A stretch of 64,000 bases of DNA, taken from Gammaproteobacteria bacterium (GTDB lineage Bacteria; Pseudomonadota; Gammaproteobacteria; Pseudomonadales; Azotimanducaceae). Position numbers and translations under genes: made by a program. The DNA lies in the NCBI GenBank assembly GCA_026709225.1, contig JAPOTJ010000065.1, positions 17,716-81,715 on the forward strand. Reading direction: 5' to 3'. Below are positions 52,264 through 61,966 of this stretch, in pieces (within the stretch, counting starts at the first letter, position 1; every line of letters begins with the position of its first letter). A model generated the notes under the pieces. It made no database searches. It was not told where the DNA came from and worked only from the letters and a program-made list of their open reading frames with translations.

Positions 52264-53285
52264 GCCGCAACACGCACGCCTCGACCCCCAAGGCCGCTAG
52301 CTTTCGTATGCCCGCCGAATGGGAACCGCACGAACGCTGCTGGATGCAATGGCCATATCGAACCGATTTCGTCTGGCCAGACCTTGCGCGGACGCAGGCC
52401 GCCTACGCGGGCGTCGCCAAGGCTATTCGCCGCTTCGAACCCGTGACCATGGTGGTCAGCGAGCAAGCCCTTCAGCACACCAAATCCCTCTGCGGCAGTG
52501 AGATTGATTACTTCGTCGCGCCGCTCGATGACTCCTGGGCGCGCGACAGCGGCCCGACGTTCGTCAAGTGCGGAGATGAGTTGGCCGCATCCGTGTTTCA
52601 GTTCAATGCGTGGGGCGGAAAGTACCGGCGCTGTCGAAACGACGCGGCATTGGGACATCGAATCGCTGAGGCGTTGGGCATCCGAACGTTCTCCGCCAAT
52701 GTCTTCTTGGAAGGTGGCGCAATTGCTGTTGACGGCGAGGGCACCATCATGACCAGCGAACAGTGCATCCTCAATGCGAATCGCAATCCGGGGCTCACCA
52801 AGCTCGAAGCCGAGCAAATCCTCTGCGATGCGCTGGGCGGCGAAAAAGTGCTCTGGGTTCCTGGCGACCCCGAGGACTGCGAGACCGATGGGCATATTGA
52901 CGCGCTGGTCTGCTTTGTCAAACCGGGTGTGGTCTTGTGCGCGGTGGGTAGCGACGCATTGCCCGAGCGCCGAAAGTACTTGGAAGAGAACTGGAAGGCC
53001 TTGGCCTCGGCAACCGATGCGAAGGGAAGGCGCTTGGAACTGGTCGCCATTGAAGAGGCTTTTGACGCCGAGTCCACGACCGAGATCTATTGCCGCTCCT
53101 ATGTGAATTTTTACATCGCCAATGGCGGCATCGTGTTTCCGAGCTTCGGCACCGCTCAAGACGAGCCCGCACAGGACATCGTGCGCAAACTCTTCCCCGA
53201 CCGCGTTCTCGTGCCCGTAGCGGTCGCCGACATAGCACCCGGCGGCGGCGGCGTGCATTGCATCACGCAGCAGCAGCCAGCGTGA
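52260..53285 (+). CDS. aguA: agmatine deiminase
   Basis: 341 residues. FRMPAEWEPHERCWMQWPYR near the N terminus, DDSWARDSGPTFV near residue 90-102, EGGAIAVDGEGTIMTSEQCI near 151-170, ETDGHIDALVCFV near 208-220, and the catalytic cysteine in APGGGGVHCITQQQPA at the C terminus are all present. It converts agmatine to N-carbamoylputrescine and ammonia, the substrate of AguB. Converges with the fic gene 17 bp away. Confidence 0.94.
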   Translation: MSRNTHASTPKAASFRMPAEWEPHERCWMQWPYRTDFVWPDLARTQAAYAGVAKAIRRFEPVTMVVSEQALQHTKSLCGSEIDYFVAPLDDSWARDSGPTFVKCGDELAASVFQFNAWGGKYRRCRNDAALGHRIAEALGIRTFSANVFLEGGAIAVDGEGTIMTSEQCILNANRNPGLTKLEAEQILCDALGGEKVLWVPGDPEDCETDGHIDALVCFVKPGVVLCAVGSDALPERRKYLEENWKALASATDAKGRRLELVAIEEAFDAESTTEIYCRSYVNFYIANGGIVFPSFGTAQDEPAQDIVRKLFPDRVLVPVAVADIAPGGGGVHCITQQQPA

Positions 53286-53301
53286 GATGCCCGCAGTGCA
53301 C

Positions 53302-54840
53302 TCACTCAAAACACTCGTTATAGAGCGCCTCGACAGCCGCGATCTCGTCCTCTCCTAGCGAAGCGAACTCCTTGGACTTGGCTCGTTTTGAGAGTTTTCC
53401 GCTATTTTGATGCAAAAACCGGAATAGCAAATCCTTTGTGACGTTCGACATCTCGAGCATGGCATCAACACCAACCGAGAATCGGTCAAAACTCGTCAGG
53501 AATGCGGTTTCATCGGGCAGGTCGATTTCGATTGTTCGTTTCGCGCATGAGTACAGGAACTCCGCGTGTGGCGTCGCGTCAAAGAATCGATACAAGTCAG
53601 CCGTCTCATTCTCAACCGAAACGTTGCCTTCACTCGTGGGCGTCCACTGAATGCATGGCAGCAGTCGTTTCGAATAGGATTCGAGAACTTCCCGATACTC
53701 GTCGATTCGGTCTTGTATGGCAGCGGATACAGGAAACACAATGCCGGCAGGATTGAATCCTCGCTTGGCAAGAATGTGATGAACAAGATAGCGATGGATG
53801 CGTCCATTCCCGTCACCGAATGGATGCACGTACACGAATCCAAAAGCCAATATCGCCGCCGCGACAATAGGATCAAGATCAAGCGCCGCGCCCTGCTCGA
53901 ACTCACACAGCCCATCAATGAGTGAAGCGAGGTCCTCTGGCTTTGCACTGATATGGTCGGGCACCGGCATCCTAGTGTCGCGGTCGTGCTCACCGACAAA
54001 CCCGCCTTCAGTTCTCAGGCCAAGAGAAACGAAACGCGAATCGCCAATCACGATTTCCTGCAGCCGCAAGAGTTCATCAAAGTCCGTGGGGTTTCGCCCA
54101 GCTTCGCCAATCGCGCGACCCCAGCGCTGAATGCGCTCTTCTGGTGGCTTTTCGTTTTCGATCGCGAAGCTCGATTTTGAATCTTTGAGCAACAAAAATG
54201 CCGCAGTGCGGGACAGTATGTCGCTCGCAACCTCGTCGATTGTCTCCTGCGCTTTCGCGGCAAGTTCGAGCGCCTGAAACGCATCCAAGGCGTCGGTTCG
54301 AAACACCATCGGGCAGAAATTCCTGGTTCCCGGCAAGTTATTCCTGACGCGCTGGCGTTTGACATTCGTGCCAGCAATGGCGTACTGCTTGTCGGGATCG
54401 ACAAGAGCGACGTAACTGCCCTGCGTGGCATCTGCGAGAGCAAGCGACTGCCCCGTCAGCCATTCGTACAGGAACCAGATTTTTCGAGCGTACTTGCCAG
54501 TTGGCGTTGATCGAACGATGTCCTCGATAGGTTGCGGCCCGGTCCTCTTAAACAATTCGGACAGCACTGCAAGATCGATCCCTTCATGCTTCAACGCGAA
54601 GGTGAGGTGGCCTTCGAGCGTTGGCGCAGGCGCATGCCTTGGTGTGAGCAGGTGCCAGCAGCCGCCTCGCTTCACGACGTGACGGCTGCTGGTCGCCACC
54701 AAAGTTCGCGGGATTGGCGCGTTCAGTTCAAGTGCGTCGATGAGCGCAGCGTATCCCGCAGGCGTGGCGGTCTCGGGCAGGCTCAGGCCGTGAAAAACCG
54801 TGACCTGTCCTGAAAATTGATAACTTCGTGAGGCTTTCAC
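53302..54840 (-). CDS. Fic-family protein (AMP-transferase fold) with N-terminal inhibitory helix
   Basis: 512 residues, GTG start. The Fic motif H-P-F-x-D-G-N-G-R is intact: VYVHPFGDGNGRIHRYLVHH near residue 334-353. An S-x-x-x-E-N inhibitory motif (SSFAIENEK) lies near residue 229-237, N-terminal to the Fic core, so it is a class II, self-inhibited Fic protein. N-terminal ~200 residues are an unrecognised domain; the C terminus (FRFLHQNSGKLSKRAKSKEF) looks like a winged-helix segment. Such proteins AMPylate target proteins in the cytoplasm; the target is unknown. Confidence 0.85.
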   Translation of the reverse strand: MKASRSYQFSGQVTVFHGLSLPETATPAGYAALIDALELNAPIPRTLVATSSRHVVKRGGCWHLLTPRHAPAPTLEGHLTFALKHEGIDLAVLSELFKRTGPQPIEDIVRSTPTGKYARKIWFLYEWLTGQSLALADATQGSYVALVDPDKQYAIAGTNVKRQRVRNNLPGTRNFCPMVFRTDALDAFQALELAAKAQETIDEVASDILSRTAAFLLLKDSKSSFAIENEKPPEERIQRWGRAIGEAGRNPTDFDELLRLQEIVIGDSRFVSLGLRTEGGFVGEHDRDTRMPVPDHISAKPEDLASLIDGLCEFEQGAALDLDPIVAAAILAFGFVYVHPFGDGNGRIHRYLVHHILAKRGFNPAGIVFPVSAAIQDRIDEYREVLESYSKRLLPCIQWTPTSEGNVSVENETADLYRFFDATPHAEFLYSCAKRTIEIDLPDETAFLTSFDRFSVGVDAMLEMSNVTKDLLFRFLHQNSGKLSKRAKSKEFASLGEDEIAAVEALYNECFE

Positions 54841-54843
54841 GAA
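54825..54843. promoter_or_regulatory. 7-bp inverted repeat over the fic start
   Basis: TTCGTGA-ggctt-TCACGAA (54825-54843) is a perfect inverted repeat overlapping the proposed GTG start of the Fic gene (54838-54840). The 204 bp upstream are AT-rich and hold no gene. Possible operator for autoregulation, or a sign that the true start is further downstream. Confidence 0.35.
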
Positions 54844-55047
54844 TTTTAGTTCCTATGACGCAAGCTTCCACACGGCACTGTGGCCTCAAGAGTCCATCAT
54901 AGTCTGAAGAACGCTCATAATCTACGAAAAATAATGATAATTTGTATATATCCTGAAAAATAGCAATTAATGAAAGTCGAGCCTACCTCCCAGACGAAAT
55001 GGCGCTTTTGGAATGTACGACTTTGGCACCTCGTGGCGGCCACAACT

Positions 55048-57249
55048 TCACCAAGAATAGCTCACGCCGATACCATACGTCCGTGGAATTCCCCAAGTTT
55101 CTCCCCACCCCACACTAGAGTTCAAAACCTGCGCTCGATAGGTTTCGTCAAAGAGATTCTCGCACCAGAAATACACCTCCCATCGGCCAGTTCCATTGTC
55201 CGAGGCAATGCCTCCCCGCATGTTCATAAGCCAATATCCGTCTTCTATCGTCTCCTGGGGCGCGCGCACAACGTCATATGAAACCTCATCTTTGTAATTT
55301 CCGTACAGCGAAAGCTTCAAATCCATCGAGGCATACACAGGCTGTGAATAGTCAAGACGGAAATTGAAATTCACATCTGGGGCGTTTGGCAGCTCGCTCC
55401 CTTCGTGAACCACGGGCAGCTTTGAGTCAGTCACCTCAGTGTCTAGCAACCCGACACCCAAACGCAGGTCGAGCCGTTCGTTCATCGGCCAACGTACAGC
55501 GACTTCAGCGCCAACAATCTCCGCGTCTCCCACATTGTCAATGCCAAACAAAGGATCGATCGGTTCCGTGAAAAGCGGCCCGTAGATCTGCATGTCCTTA
55601 TAGTCATAGAAGAAGGCGGACGCATCGATTTGAATGCGGCCATCAAACAAATAGCTCTTCAAGCCAGCTTCATAGGCAATGACATTTTCCTCGTCGAAAG
55701 GCGAGAGGTCGGAGGGTGTAAACGTCAGTTGACCTTGGAAGTTTCCAGACTTGAATCCTTTGCTCAGGTTGAAATAGATCAAGCTATTTTCCATGCCGGT
55801 GTAGTGAAGTCCGAGCCTTCCAGAAAGGTCGCCTACGCTATATTCTTCCGCAACCGGCGCAAATACGCCTATCTCTGTGCCTCCGTTCGCTGGCAATGCA
55901 TCGACATAAATGAATGTATAGGCATTGAAGAAATCTTTTTCTTCGTCGGTGTAGCGAACACCTGCGACGAGACGCCAATCTGGGTTCATCTGCCATTCCA
56001 CGTCCACAAACGCTGAATTCGATTCGGTTTCCTGCCGGTATTCATTTCCCACCGCCCGAAACGTGAAGACGCCGCTGGTGAAGAAGTCGTTGGTCTCAAA
56101 TATATCCCGAGTCTCGACTTCGTCCTCCGAGAGAGTGGCGCCGACGATCACGACAAGGTCCTCCATTTCTGCGGTCAACCGCACTTCTTGAGAAAATTGC
56201 TCGACTTCGTTCAGAAAGGTACCGTCAAGCTGGCTGAGACCTGTGCCGTCCCGGTCCTCAAGATGCTTGCGCGAGAAGTCAATCATTCCAGTCACGGATG
56301 TGAGCTGAATATTGTCGGAAATGTCCCAGTTCATACGAAGGGTGCCGCCATCGCTTTCCACATTCATATAGGTATTCGGGCCTGCTCCAGACTCAAATCG
56401 ATCGCCGGGAAAGAAGGCATCGTCTTCTGTGGTATATGTGTTGTCCACTTTCACAAGCAAGGTATCCGAATCATCCCTGCCGGAATACCAAGTGCCGAGC
56501 ATTTTGAAGGACTCGGAAGGTTCAAACGCCAACATCCCCCGCCAAGCAACCCGGTCTACTTCGCCAACAGATTCCCCTGTGAACCTATTGTCTTGGTGAC
56601 CGTCCGATTGTCGGTCAACTCGAAAAGCGACACGTCCGGAAACTGTTTCGCCCAAAGGCCCGCCTATGCCCCCTTGGATCTCGGTTCTCTCAAATGACCC
56701 GTAACTGACACGCAAATCGCCCTCGACCTCATTGCCCGGACGCTTGCTCACAAAATTCACTGCGCCAGCGGTCGTATTCCTTCCGTAGAGCGTGCCTTGC
56801 GGCCCTTTCAGCACCTCAACACGCTCCAGATCAAAGAGCTGAAAAGAGAGCATGGCGGGGGACACGAGATAGACTTCGTCCAAATACACACCCACGGCAG
56901 GATTGTTGTTCACCGCATAGTCATTCAATCCAATGCCTCGGATGCTCACGTTCGGAATGCTGTTGCCGAGCACTTGGTTGACATTCATGTTGGGCGTCTG
57001 ACCCGCAAGGTCGCCAGGCTCGCTCCAGCCAAACTCAGCGATACCGTCGGCCGAAAATGCCGTCACTGCGGTACCCACATCAGAGAGCCGTTGCTCTCGT
57101 TTCTGGGCGGTGACAATGACTTCCTCGATGACGAGGCCAGTGGATGCATTCTGCGCGAGCGCAGAATTGCAAGCCGGCAAGGTAATTGGTATTGCCAGTA
57201 CCGAAAAAGGACATAAGAGAAAACGGTTCAATCGGCTGGCGCGAGTCAT
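55048..57249 (-). CDS. TonB-dependent outer-membrane receptor
   Basis: 733 residues from ATG 57249 (MTRASRLNRFLLCPFSVLAI); a longer frame to 57414 overlaps the regulator gene and is rejected. TonB box-like EEVIVTAQKREQRLSDVGTA near residue 39-58, plug motifs VSIRGIGLNDYAVNNNPAVG and RVEVLKGPQGTLYGRNTTAG near 140-159, barrel ending YGIGVSYSW. It resembles receptors for small organic molecules or siderophores rather than the TIGR01782 sugar group. Encoded after the MalT-like activator and the hydantoinase/DUF917/racemase set in the same direction, so uptake of the corresponding substrate is likely. Confidence 0.88.
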   Translation of the reverse strand: MTRASRLNRFLLCPFSVLAIPITLPACNSALAQNASTGLVIEEVIVTAQKREQRLSDVGTAVTAFSADGIAEFGWSEPGDLAGQTPNMNVNQVLGNSIPNVSIRGIGLNDYAVNNNPAVGVYLDEVYLVSPAMLSFQLFDLERVEVLKGPQGTLYGRNTTAGAVNFVSKRPGNEVEGDLRVSYGSFERTEIQGGIGGPLGETVSGRVAFRVDRQSDGHQDNRFTGESVGEVDRVAWRGMLAFEPSESFKMLGTWYSGRDDSDTLLVKVDNTYTTEDDAFFPGDRFESGAGPNTYMNVESDGGTLRMNWDISDNIQLTSVTGMIDFSRKHLEDRDGTGLSQLDGTFLNEVEQFSQEVRLTAEMEDLVVIVGATLSEDEVETRDIFETNDFFTSGVFTFRAVGNEYRQETESNSAFVDVEWQMNPDWRLVAGVRYTDEEKDFFNAYTFIYVDALPANGGTEIGVFAPVAEEYSVGDLSGRLGLHYTGMENSLIYFNLSKGFKSGNFQGQLTFTPSDLSPFDEENVIAYEAGLKSYLFDGRIQIDASAFFYDYKDMQIYGPLFTEPIDPLFGIDNVGDAEIVGAEVAVRWPMNERLDLRLGVGLLDTEVTDSKLPVVHEGSELPNAPDVNFNFRLDYSQPVYASMDLKLSLYGNYKDEVSYDVVRAPQETIEDGYWLMNMRGGIASDNGTGRWEVYFWCENLFDETYRAQVLNSSVGWGETWGIPRTYGIGVSYSW

Positions 57250-57355
57250 GTTGCTCTCCTCGTGTACACACAACTGCTCCGAATTCTCGCAGGATAAATC
57301 CCGAATCCAAACACCTTGATAGGGTGGGGTTTCAAACCGTATCGGGTAGCTATTC

Positions 57356-60025
57356 CTACACGAGCCTCGTGCGGGCGGCAGCTTGTATGGCCTCACGCCT
57401 GTTATTGACACCAAGCTTTCCGTACAGGTTCTTCAGATGAAACTTGACGGTATTGATGGACAAACATAAGTCCTCCGCCATCTCCGCATAGGTCAACCCT
57501 TCGAGAAGAAGATGCAGCACCTGTCTTTCTCTCTTGCTCAGGAAATCTTGACTGCGATGGTTGATCCTTGGCCTGCTCTCCAAGGCCAACTTCAGTTGCG
57601 TAAAGAACATATCCCGTAAACGGTTGGCGCGTCGAATCGACATGGCCTGGTGCAAGTGAGGCATGATCGGGGAGAGAAATTCCCTCTCTTCGACAAACGG
57701 GCGCTTGATGCCTTCGAACACGCTTGAGGACACAGCAAATTCAAACTCTTCGAGCGCCTCGGCTCGGTGGCCAAGCCGCCACTGCGCGCAGCCCAACAAG
57801 ATCGCCAGCGAGATTGAAGTGAGCACATGGCCTTCTGATTTCGACCGTGCTAATTCCCGACGTAGTAGCTTCGCAGCTCTCTCATCCTCTCCAATCCGCA
57901 TAAGATTTCGGACAAGCGCAAGGACGAGTGTGCGGCGAATGAGCGGATGCTGGCAATCGCACAGGTCACGGATCCAAGCTTCGCAGGTGGCGAGGACTTC
58001 TTCATCTGGTGTGTCGCTCGCGGAAATAGCTCGGTCTATCCGCCAAATATGCATCAATTGCTGCAATCGTGGCAATTGCCTATGCCGCGCAATCGCGAGC
58101 GCGCGCTCGATAATTCGTTCAAATTGCCATGTGTCTTCTTCCGCCGATGCGATAATCAGTGCCGCCTCATAACTAGCGGCATATACCTCAAACCACCCAT
58201 CCGCCCGCTCAATATGATGCAAAGCGCTATCCAAGCGTGTTTTGGCATCTGACAAGTTATCTACAGCACAACTGAGCAGCGCGTGGAATGCATCCCCGAT
58301 CGCAACCAAATCGCCGCCTGCCACCTGCTCAGTCGCGAGGGATTTTCCTTCGACAAATAGGGATTCCGCATCGCGCAATCTTGCTTCCTGCAAGCACGCA
58401 AATCCTTGATGGAAATATATGAAAATCTCTCCGAACACAGAACCACAGGCACGAAAATGGGCAATTGCTTGATCACCGACCTGAAGACACTCGTCATATC
58501 GTCCAGAACTCACGTAGAAGGCGCACAATAAGTTGCATCGCACGGCATGGAGGAGAGGGTTGTCGATAGGGAGCGTCTCCCCAAGCTGCTCTAAGGTCTT
58601 CAGCTGCTCAGGGTTGAATTCGTCTCCATAACGGTCAACGAGCGCTGAGAACACTTCTATCTCACTTGTAAGCTGCCGGTCCTCGCCAGAGACGGTTGAC
58701 TGCGCTCGGAGCTGCGCTATTTGCCGCCTCGCTTCCGCGATACGCCCTGTGCGCGTCGTCAAGTACATGGAGGCGAGCCAGACGCGGGGGAATCTCCTGA
58801 TCGTCTCTTCATCGAGCACGACGAGAATGCGATGCACGAGGCCAACGCTACCCATCAGAGCGCATTGCCACCCTTGCATCGACTCAAGCAGTTCGGCAAT
58901 AAGCTCTTTTTCTCCGCTCGCCAATGCATGTTGCACCGCCTCCAGGAAATATCTATTTTTCTGTAGCCAACGGGCAGCGCGCGCATGCAGGCGTTCCGGA
59001 TGGGAAACCTCGCCACGGAGTCGTCGATGCAGAAACTCGCTGAATAGTCGGTGGTAGCGAAACCACTCCCTATCCGCATCAACCGCACTCACAAAAAAGT
59101 CGCGTCGTTCAAGCTCTTCAAGTACGCGCCAACCGTCGCTATGGTCGCAAAGAAAATTTCCAAGATCGCCGTTCACGCGCTCCAGGATTGATGTCCGCAC
59201 GAGAAATTCCTGCTGCTCGGGATGCAGTTGATGAAAGACCTGCTCTAGGAAATACTCCGCGAGGTCGGAACTGCGACCGGTCAGTTCCTGTAGCGTAGTC
59301 TCTATATCACCTGCTTCATGCAGCCGTCGCCGAATCATTTGCAATGCGGCGGGCCAGCCCTCGGTGCGCAAAAGCAGTTGAGTCACTTCGGTAGCCGACG
59401 CGCCCTCCGTCAGAAAATCACCAAAATAGGCGGCGATGTCATCGCTTGAAAACTTCAGGTCAGCATTCGTGATCTCGAACAGTTCATCATGTAAACGAAG
59501 ATCCGCGGTGACTAGAGATTCGGGCAGGTCGCGCGCGCCGATGATCATGCGGAAGTTCTTCGGCAGGTCTTCAATCAAGTAATTGACGCATCGCACGACC
59601 TCATCACTCGCTGCCCGGTGAAAATCGTCCAGGATAATCGAATAATTGCCTGCGCAACTCGACAAGGTCGCGAGCAAGAATCTTTGCAAACTTTCGGAAT
59701 CTGCGCCTTCGGGCCATTGCTGGCGCTTGAAAAACTCCGCTTCTACGCAAGCTTCGAGCAGATAACATACAAACTGCTCTAACTGCTGATCAAATTCATC
59801 AAGCGATAGCCAAGCGACCTTGCCCTCGTGCACGCGCAGGCGTTCAAACAATTGATGAAGCAATGTGGACTTGCCATATCCGGCTTGCGCATGAACAACC
59901 GCAACTCTGTTTTCCTGAACGCCCAAAGTGCATTTGTGCACGATGGCACGATCAATGCAATTCGTCGGCAAGAAAGATGGGGTGAGCTTCGCTCTCGCGA
60001 CAAAGCCAGAAATATTGCCTTTCAA
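57356..60025 (-). CDS. LuxR-family ATP-dependent regulator (MalT-like)
   Basis: 889 residues, the MalT size. NTPase domain with Walker A HAQAGYGKSTLLHQLFERL near residue 47-65 and SIILDDFHRAASDEVVRCVN (Walker B) near 129-148; TPR-like middle part; C-terminal LuxR helix-turn-helix FLSKRERQVLHLLLEGLTYA and DLCLSINTVKFHLKNLYGKL near 820-865. STAND-type activators of this kind multimerise on an inducer and activate neighbouring genes. The position between the hydantoinase/DUF917/racemase genes and the TonB receptor suggests it activates this cluster. Confidence 0.88.
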   Translation of the reverse strand: MKGNISGFVARAKLTPSFLPTNCIDRAIVHKCTLGVQENRVAVVHAQAGYGKSTLLHQLFERLRVHEGKVAWLSLDEFDQQLEQFVCYLLEACVEAEFFKRQQWPEGADSESLQRFLLATLSSCAGNYSIILDDFHRAASDEVVRCVNYLIEDLPKNFRMIIGARDLPESLVTADLRLHDELFEITNADLKFSSDDIAAYFGDFLTEGASATEVTQLLLRTEGWPAALQMIRRRLHEAGDIETTLQELTGRSSDLAEYFLEQVFHQLHPEQQEFLVRTSILERVNGDLGNFLCDHSDGWRVLEELERRDFFVSAVDADREWFRYHRLFSEFLHRRLRGEVSHPERLHARAARWLQKNRYFLEAVQHALASGEKELIAELLESMQGWQCALMGSVGLVHRILVVLDEETIRRFPRVWLASMYLTTRTGRIAEARRQIAQLRAQSTVSGEDRQLTSEIEVFSALVDRYGDEFNPEQLKTLEQLGETLPIDNPLLHAVRCNLLCAFYVSSGRYDECLQVGDQAIAHFRACGSVFGEIFIYFHQGFACLQEARLRDAESLFVEGKSLATEQVAGGDLVAIGDAFHALLSCAVDNLSDAKTRLDSALHHIERADGWFEVYAASYEAALIIASAEEDTWQFERIIERALAIARHRQLPRLQQLMHIWRIDRAISASDTPDEEVLATCEAWIRDLCDCQHPLIRRTLVLALVRNLMRIGEDERAAKLLRRELARSKSEGHVLTSISLAILLGCAQWRLGHRAEALEEFEFAVSSSVFEGIKRPFVEEREFLSPIMPHLHQAMSIRRANRLRDMFFTQLKLALESRPRINHRSQDFLSKRERQVLHLLLEGLTYAEMAEDLCLSINTVKFHLKNLYGKLGVNNRREAIQAAARTRLV

Positions 60026-60076
60026 TGTCGGCCTATATTCAAGAATGAACTCAACTGGATTTTAGCGGACAATTAA

Positions 60077-60092
60077 GGTCTTGTCAGAGACC
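60077..60092. promoter_or_regulatory. inverted repeat upstream of the MalT-like gene
   Basis: GGTCT-tgtcag-AGACC (60077-60092) is a perfect 5-bp-arm repeat in the 89-bp gap between the racemase-family gene and the regulator gene. It may be an operator; no clear promoter box is seen. Confidence 0.25.
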
Positions 60093-60114
60093 AATGACGT
60101 ATCCCTTTATTTCC

Positions 60115-60852
60115 TCACATTTGCATGTCATAGCCGACCAGTGGCTTTGAGGCTGGTGATGCGTAGATTGTCTTGCTATGGCTCATTCCGCTTTTGAGCA
60201 GCGCATCCGCCAGATGCACCGAGAGCGGGATGGGGTCAATCACGGGCACCCGGTACCCCTGTGCGGACAATGCGCTCGACATGGCATCAGCGCAGCCCAA
60301 GAAACCCGTGCAACCGAGGACAAGTGCACCGGCATGCGCTTCCCTCACTGCGCGAAGACCGCACTCGATCAGGGAATTTTGAACCTCGTCGAGATTGTTC
60401 TCAATGTCAAGCACTGGAACATCGACTGCTTCAAAAGAAGCATAACTCTGGGCGAGACCATACTGCGCGACTAGATTCGCAATCATCGGACGCAGTCTTT
60501 CCAGCACCGTGATAAAGCTAAATTTGTGACCGAGCAACGCGGCCATATGCATGGACGCCTGGGAGGGTCCGATCACCAACGCCGAGACCGCTTCCCGGCA
60601 CGCGTTCAGTCCAGGATCCCCCATGCAGTCAATCACGATGGCGTTGGCACCGTCACGCTCGGCGTCAATCGCCTTTTGAATCGTATCCGGCACGCTGAGC
60701 GCCTCATCGAATTCCGACTCTATCGAAACAGGCCCGGAATCAAGCAAGCTGTGCCGGATTTCAAGATCGGGACGCCTGAAGGGGTCAACATCGTCGAGCG
60801 TTCGGACACCCCTCGTCACAATGGGTGTCACGATATGAATAATTGATTTCAT
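60115..60852 (-). CDS. aspartate/glutamate (hydantoin) racemase family protein
   Basis: 245 residues. The fold is shown by IIHIVTPIVTRGVRTLDDVD at the start, GPVSIESEFDEALSVPDTIQ near residue 40-59, NAIVIDCMGDPGLNACREAV near 70-89 with the first cysteine (normally G/D-C-x-x-D-P), and GALVLGCTGFLGCADAMSSA near 174-193 with the second (L-G-C-T). Asp/Glu and hydantoin racemases use the two cysteines as acid and base. With hydantoinase A and DUF917 next to it, racemisation of a hydantoin or D-amino acid is likely. 27 bp after the DUF917 gene. Confidence 0.82.
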   Translation of the reverse strand: MKSIIHIVTPIVTRGVRTLDDVDPFRRPDLEIRHSLLDSGPVSIESEFDEALSVPDTIQKAIDAERDGANAIVIDCMGDPGLNACREAVSALVIGPSQASMHMAALLGHKFSFITVLERLRPMIANLVAQYGLAQSYASFEAVDVPVLDIENNLDEVQNSLIECGLRAVREAHAGALVLGCTGFLGCADAMSSALSAQGYRVPVIDPIPLSVHLADALLKSGMSHSKTIYASPASKPLVGYDMQM

Positions 60853-60879
60853 CCCGCTACTCCTGTCTGTGTTCGCAAC

Positions 60880-61965
60880 CTATAAATCTTCCAGAGGCAC
60901 AAACGGCTCGTCCATACGAAATGCCTGAGGACCAAATATGGAAAGCGATTCGTCTGCTCGCATCACCGAGGGCGCGCTCACGCCAAGCACCTTGATCCGC
61001 TGACCATAGCGAACACCGTCCGCCAAGATGGGTTGCGCCGTCTCCCGATCAACAAGGCATACAAGATCCGGCACGATTGCCTTGGTCTTGCCGTTTAATT
61101 TCGCGACGAGGAATTCGTTCTGGAATTGAACTTCCATGATGCTTGTCTCGCTCTTGAGCGACTGTAGTCTCACAGTGCCCACCGAAAAGCCATCGCGCAA
61201 TTCCCTGCGCACATCAACCACTTTGCCATCAAAGAGGATCTCGCAACGCGAATAGTAGGGGGTGGTTCTCAGATGCGCGACGAGCGATTCGACAGGGTCT
61301 TCGGATTGCTGATTGTCTGCGATGATCTTTCCGATGCTGCGAGCGAGCGACAGGGTCCCAAGCACTGCACAGTCTTTCACCTGCCTACCAAGCATGGGAT
61401 AGCAGGAGATCACGGCACTGCATCCGAGAGGCACCGACGCCGCCCGCACGATGTCTTCTGCCGCCTCGGCTGTTGGCGCTTCAACCACCATTGAAGTGCC
61501 GTGGTCGTCGGCCATCACCAGCGGGGTCGCGGACACGCCAAATGCATTGAAGGTGACCATCTGTATTGCGGGGAAGGCGCGTCCCATGCCATCAGCATCA
61601 ATCAATGGCAGGCCAAGGCGGGCGGCAGCCATCACCGGCACCAGCGAATTCACACCGCCAATTTCGATAGACATGAGGTAATCGGCTTTTTGATCGAGCT
61701 TGGCTTCCAGAGACCGGATCACAAACTCGATGTCATCGCCAGAAACCGCCTTTTCCAGAATCACAGTGGGTGCGCCAAGCATAGCGATGGTGAGCACCCT
61801 CGCCTCATCGTTTATGTCTTCGGCGGAAACAAGTTCCGGAGCGCCGAACTCTTCAATTGCCGATGTCGCCAGTAATCGACCAATATACGGATCGCCCCCA
61901 CCGCCCGCTCCCAGAAATGCGGCACCATTCGCTAGGTCACGCAGTTCGTCGACGCCCATCCGCAT
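60880..61965 (-). CDS. DUF917 family protein
   Basis: 361 residues from ATG 61965, one base after the hydantoinase stop. GVDELRDLANGAAFLGAGGG (residue ~4-23, with the G-A-G-G-G-G-D-P-Y loop), SIEIGGVNSLVPVMAAARLG near residue 97-116, PLIDADGMGRAFPAIQMVTF near 119-138 and the C-terminal beta-rich part are the DUF917 pattern. DUF917 proteins are nearly always beside hydantoinase/oxoprolinase genes and are thought to be a subunit or accessory of that enzyme; no reaction is proven. Confidence 0.85.
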   Translation of the reverse strand: MRMGVDELRDLANGAAFLGAGGGGDPYIGRLLATSAIEEFGAPELVSAEDINDEARVLTIAMLGAPTVILEKAVSGDDIEFVIRSLEAKLDQKADYLMSIEIGGVNSLVPVMAAARLGLPLIDADGMGRAFPAIQMVTFNAFGVSATPLVMADDHGTSMVVEAPTAEAAEDIVRAASVPLGCSAVISCYPMLGRQVKDCAVLGTLSLARSIGKIIADNQQSEDPVESLVAHLRTTPYYSRCEILFDGKVVDVRRELRDGFSVGTVRLQSLKSETSIMEVQFQNEFLVAKLNGKTKAIVPDLVCLVDRETAQPILADGVRYGQRIKVLGVSAPSVMRADESLSIFGPQAFRMDEPFVPLEDL

Positions 61966-61966
61966 C

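Noticed and set aside
52212..53309. 365-residue frame antisense to aguA
   Set aside because: aguA shows all catalytic residues; the antisense frame is a GC-bias artefact.
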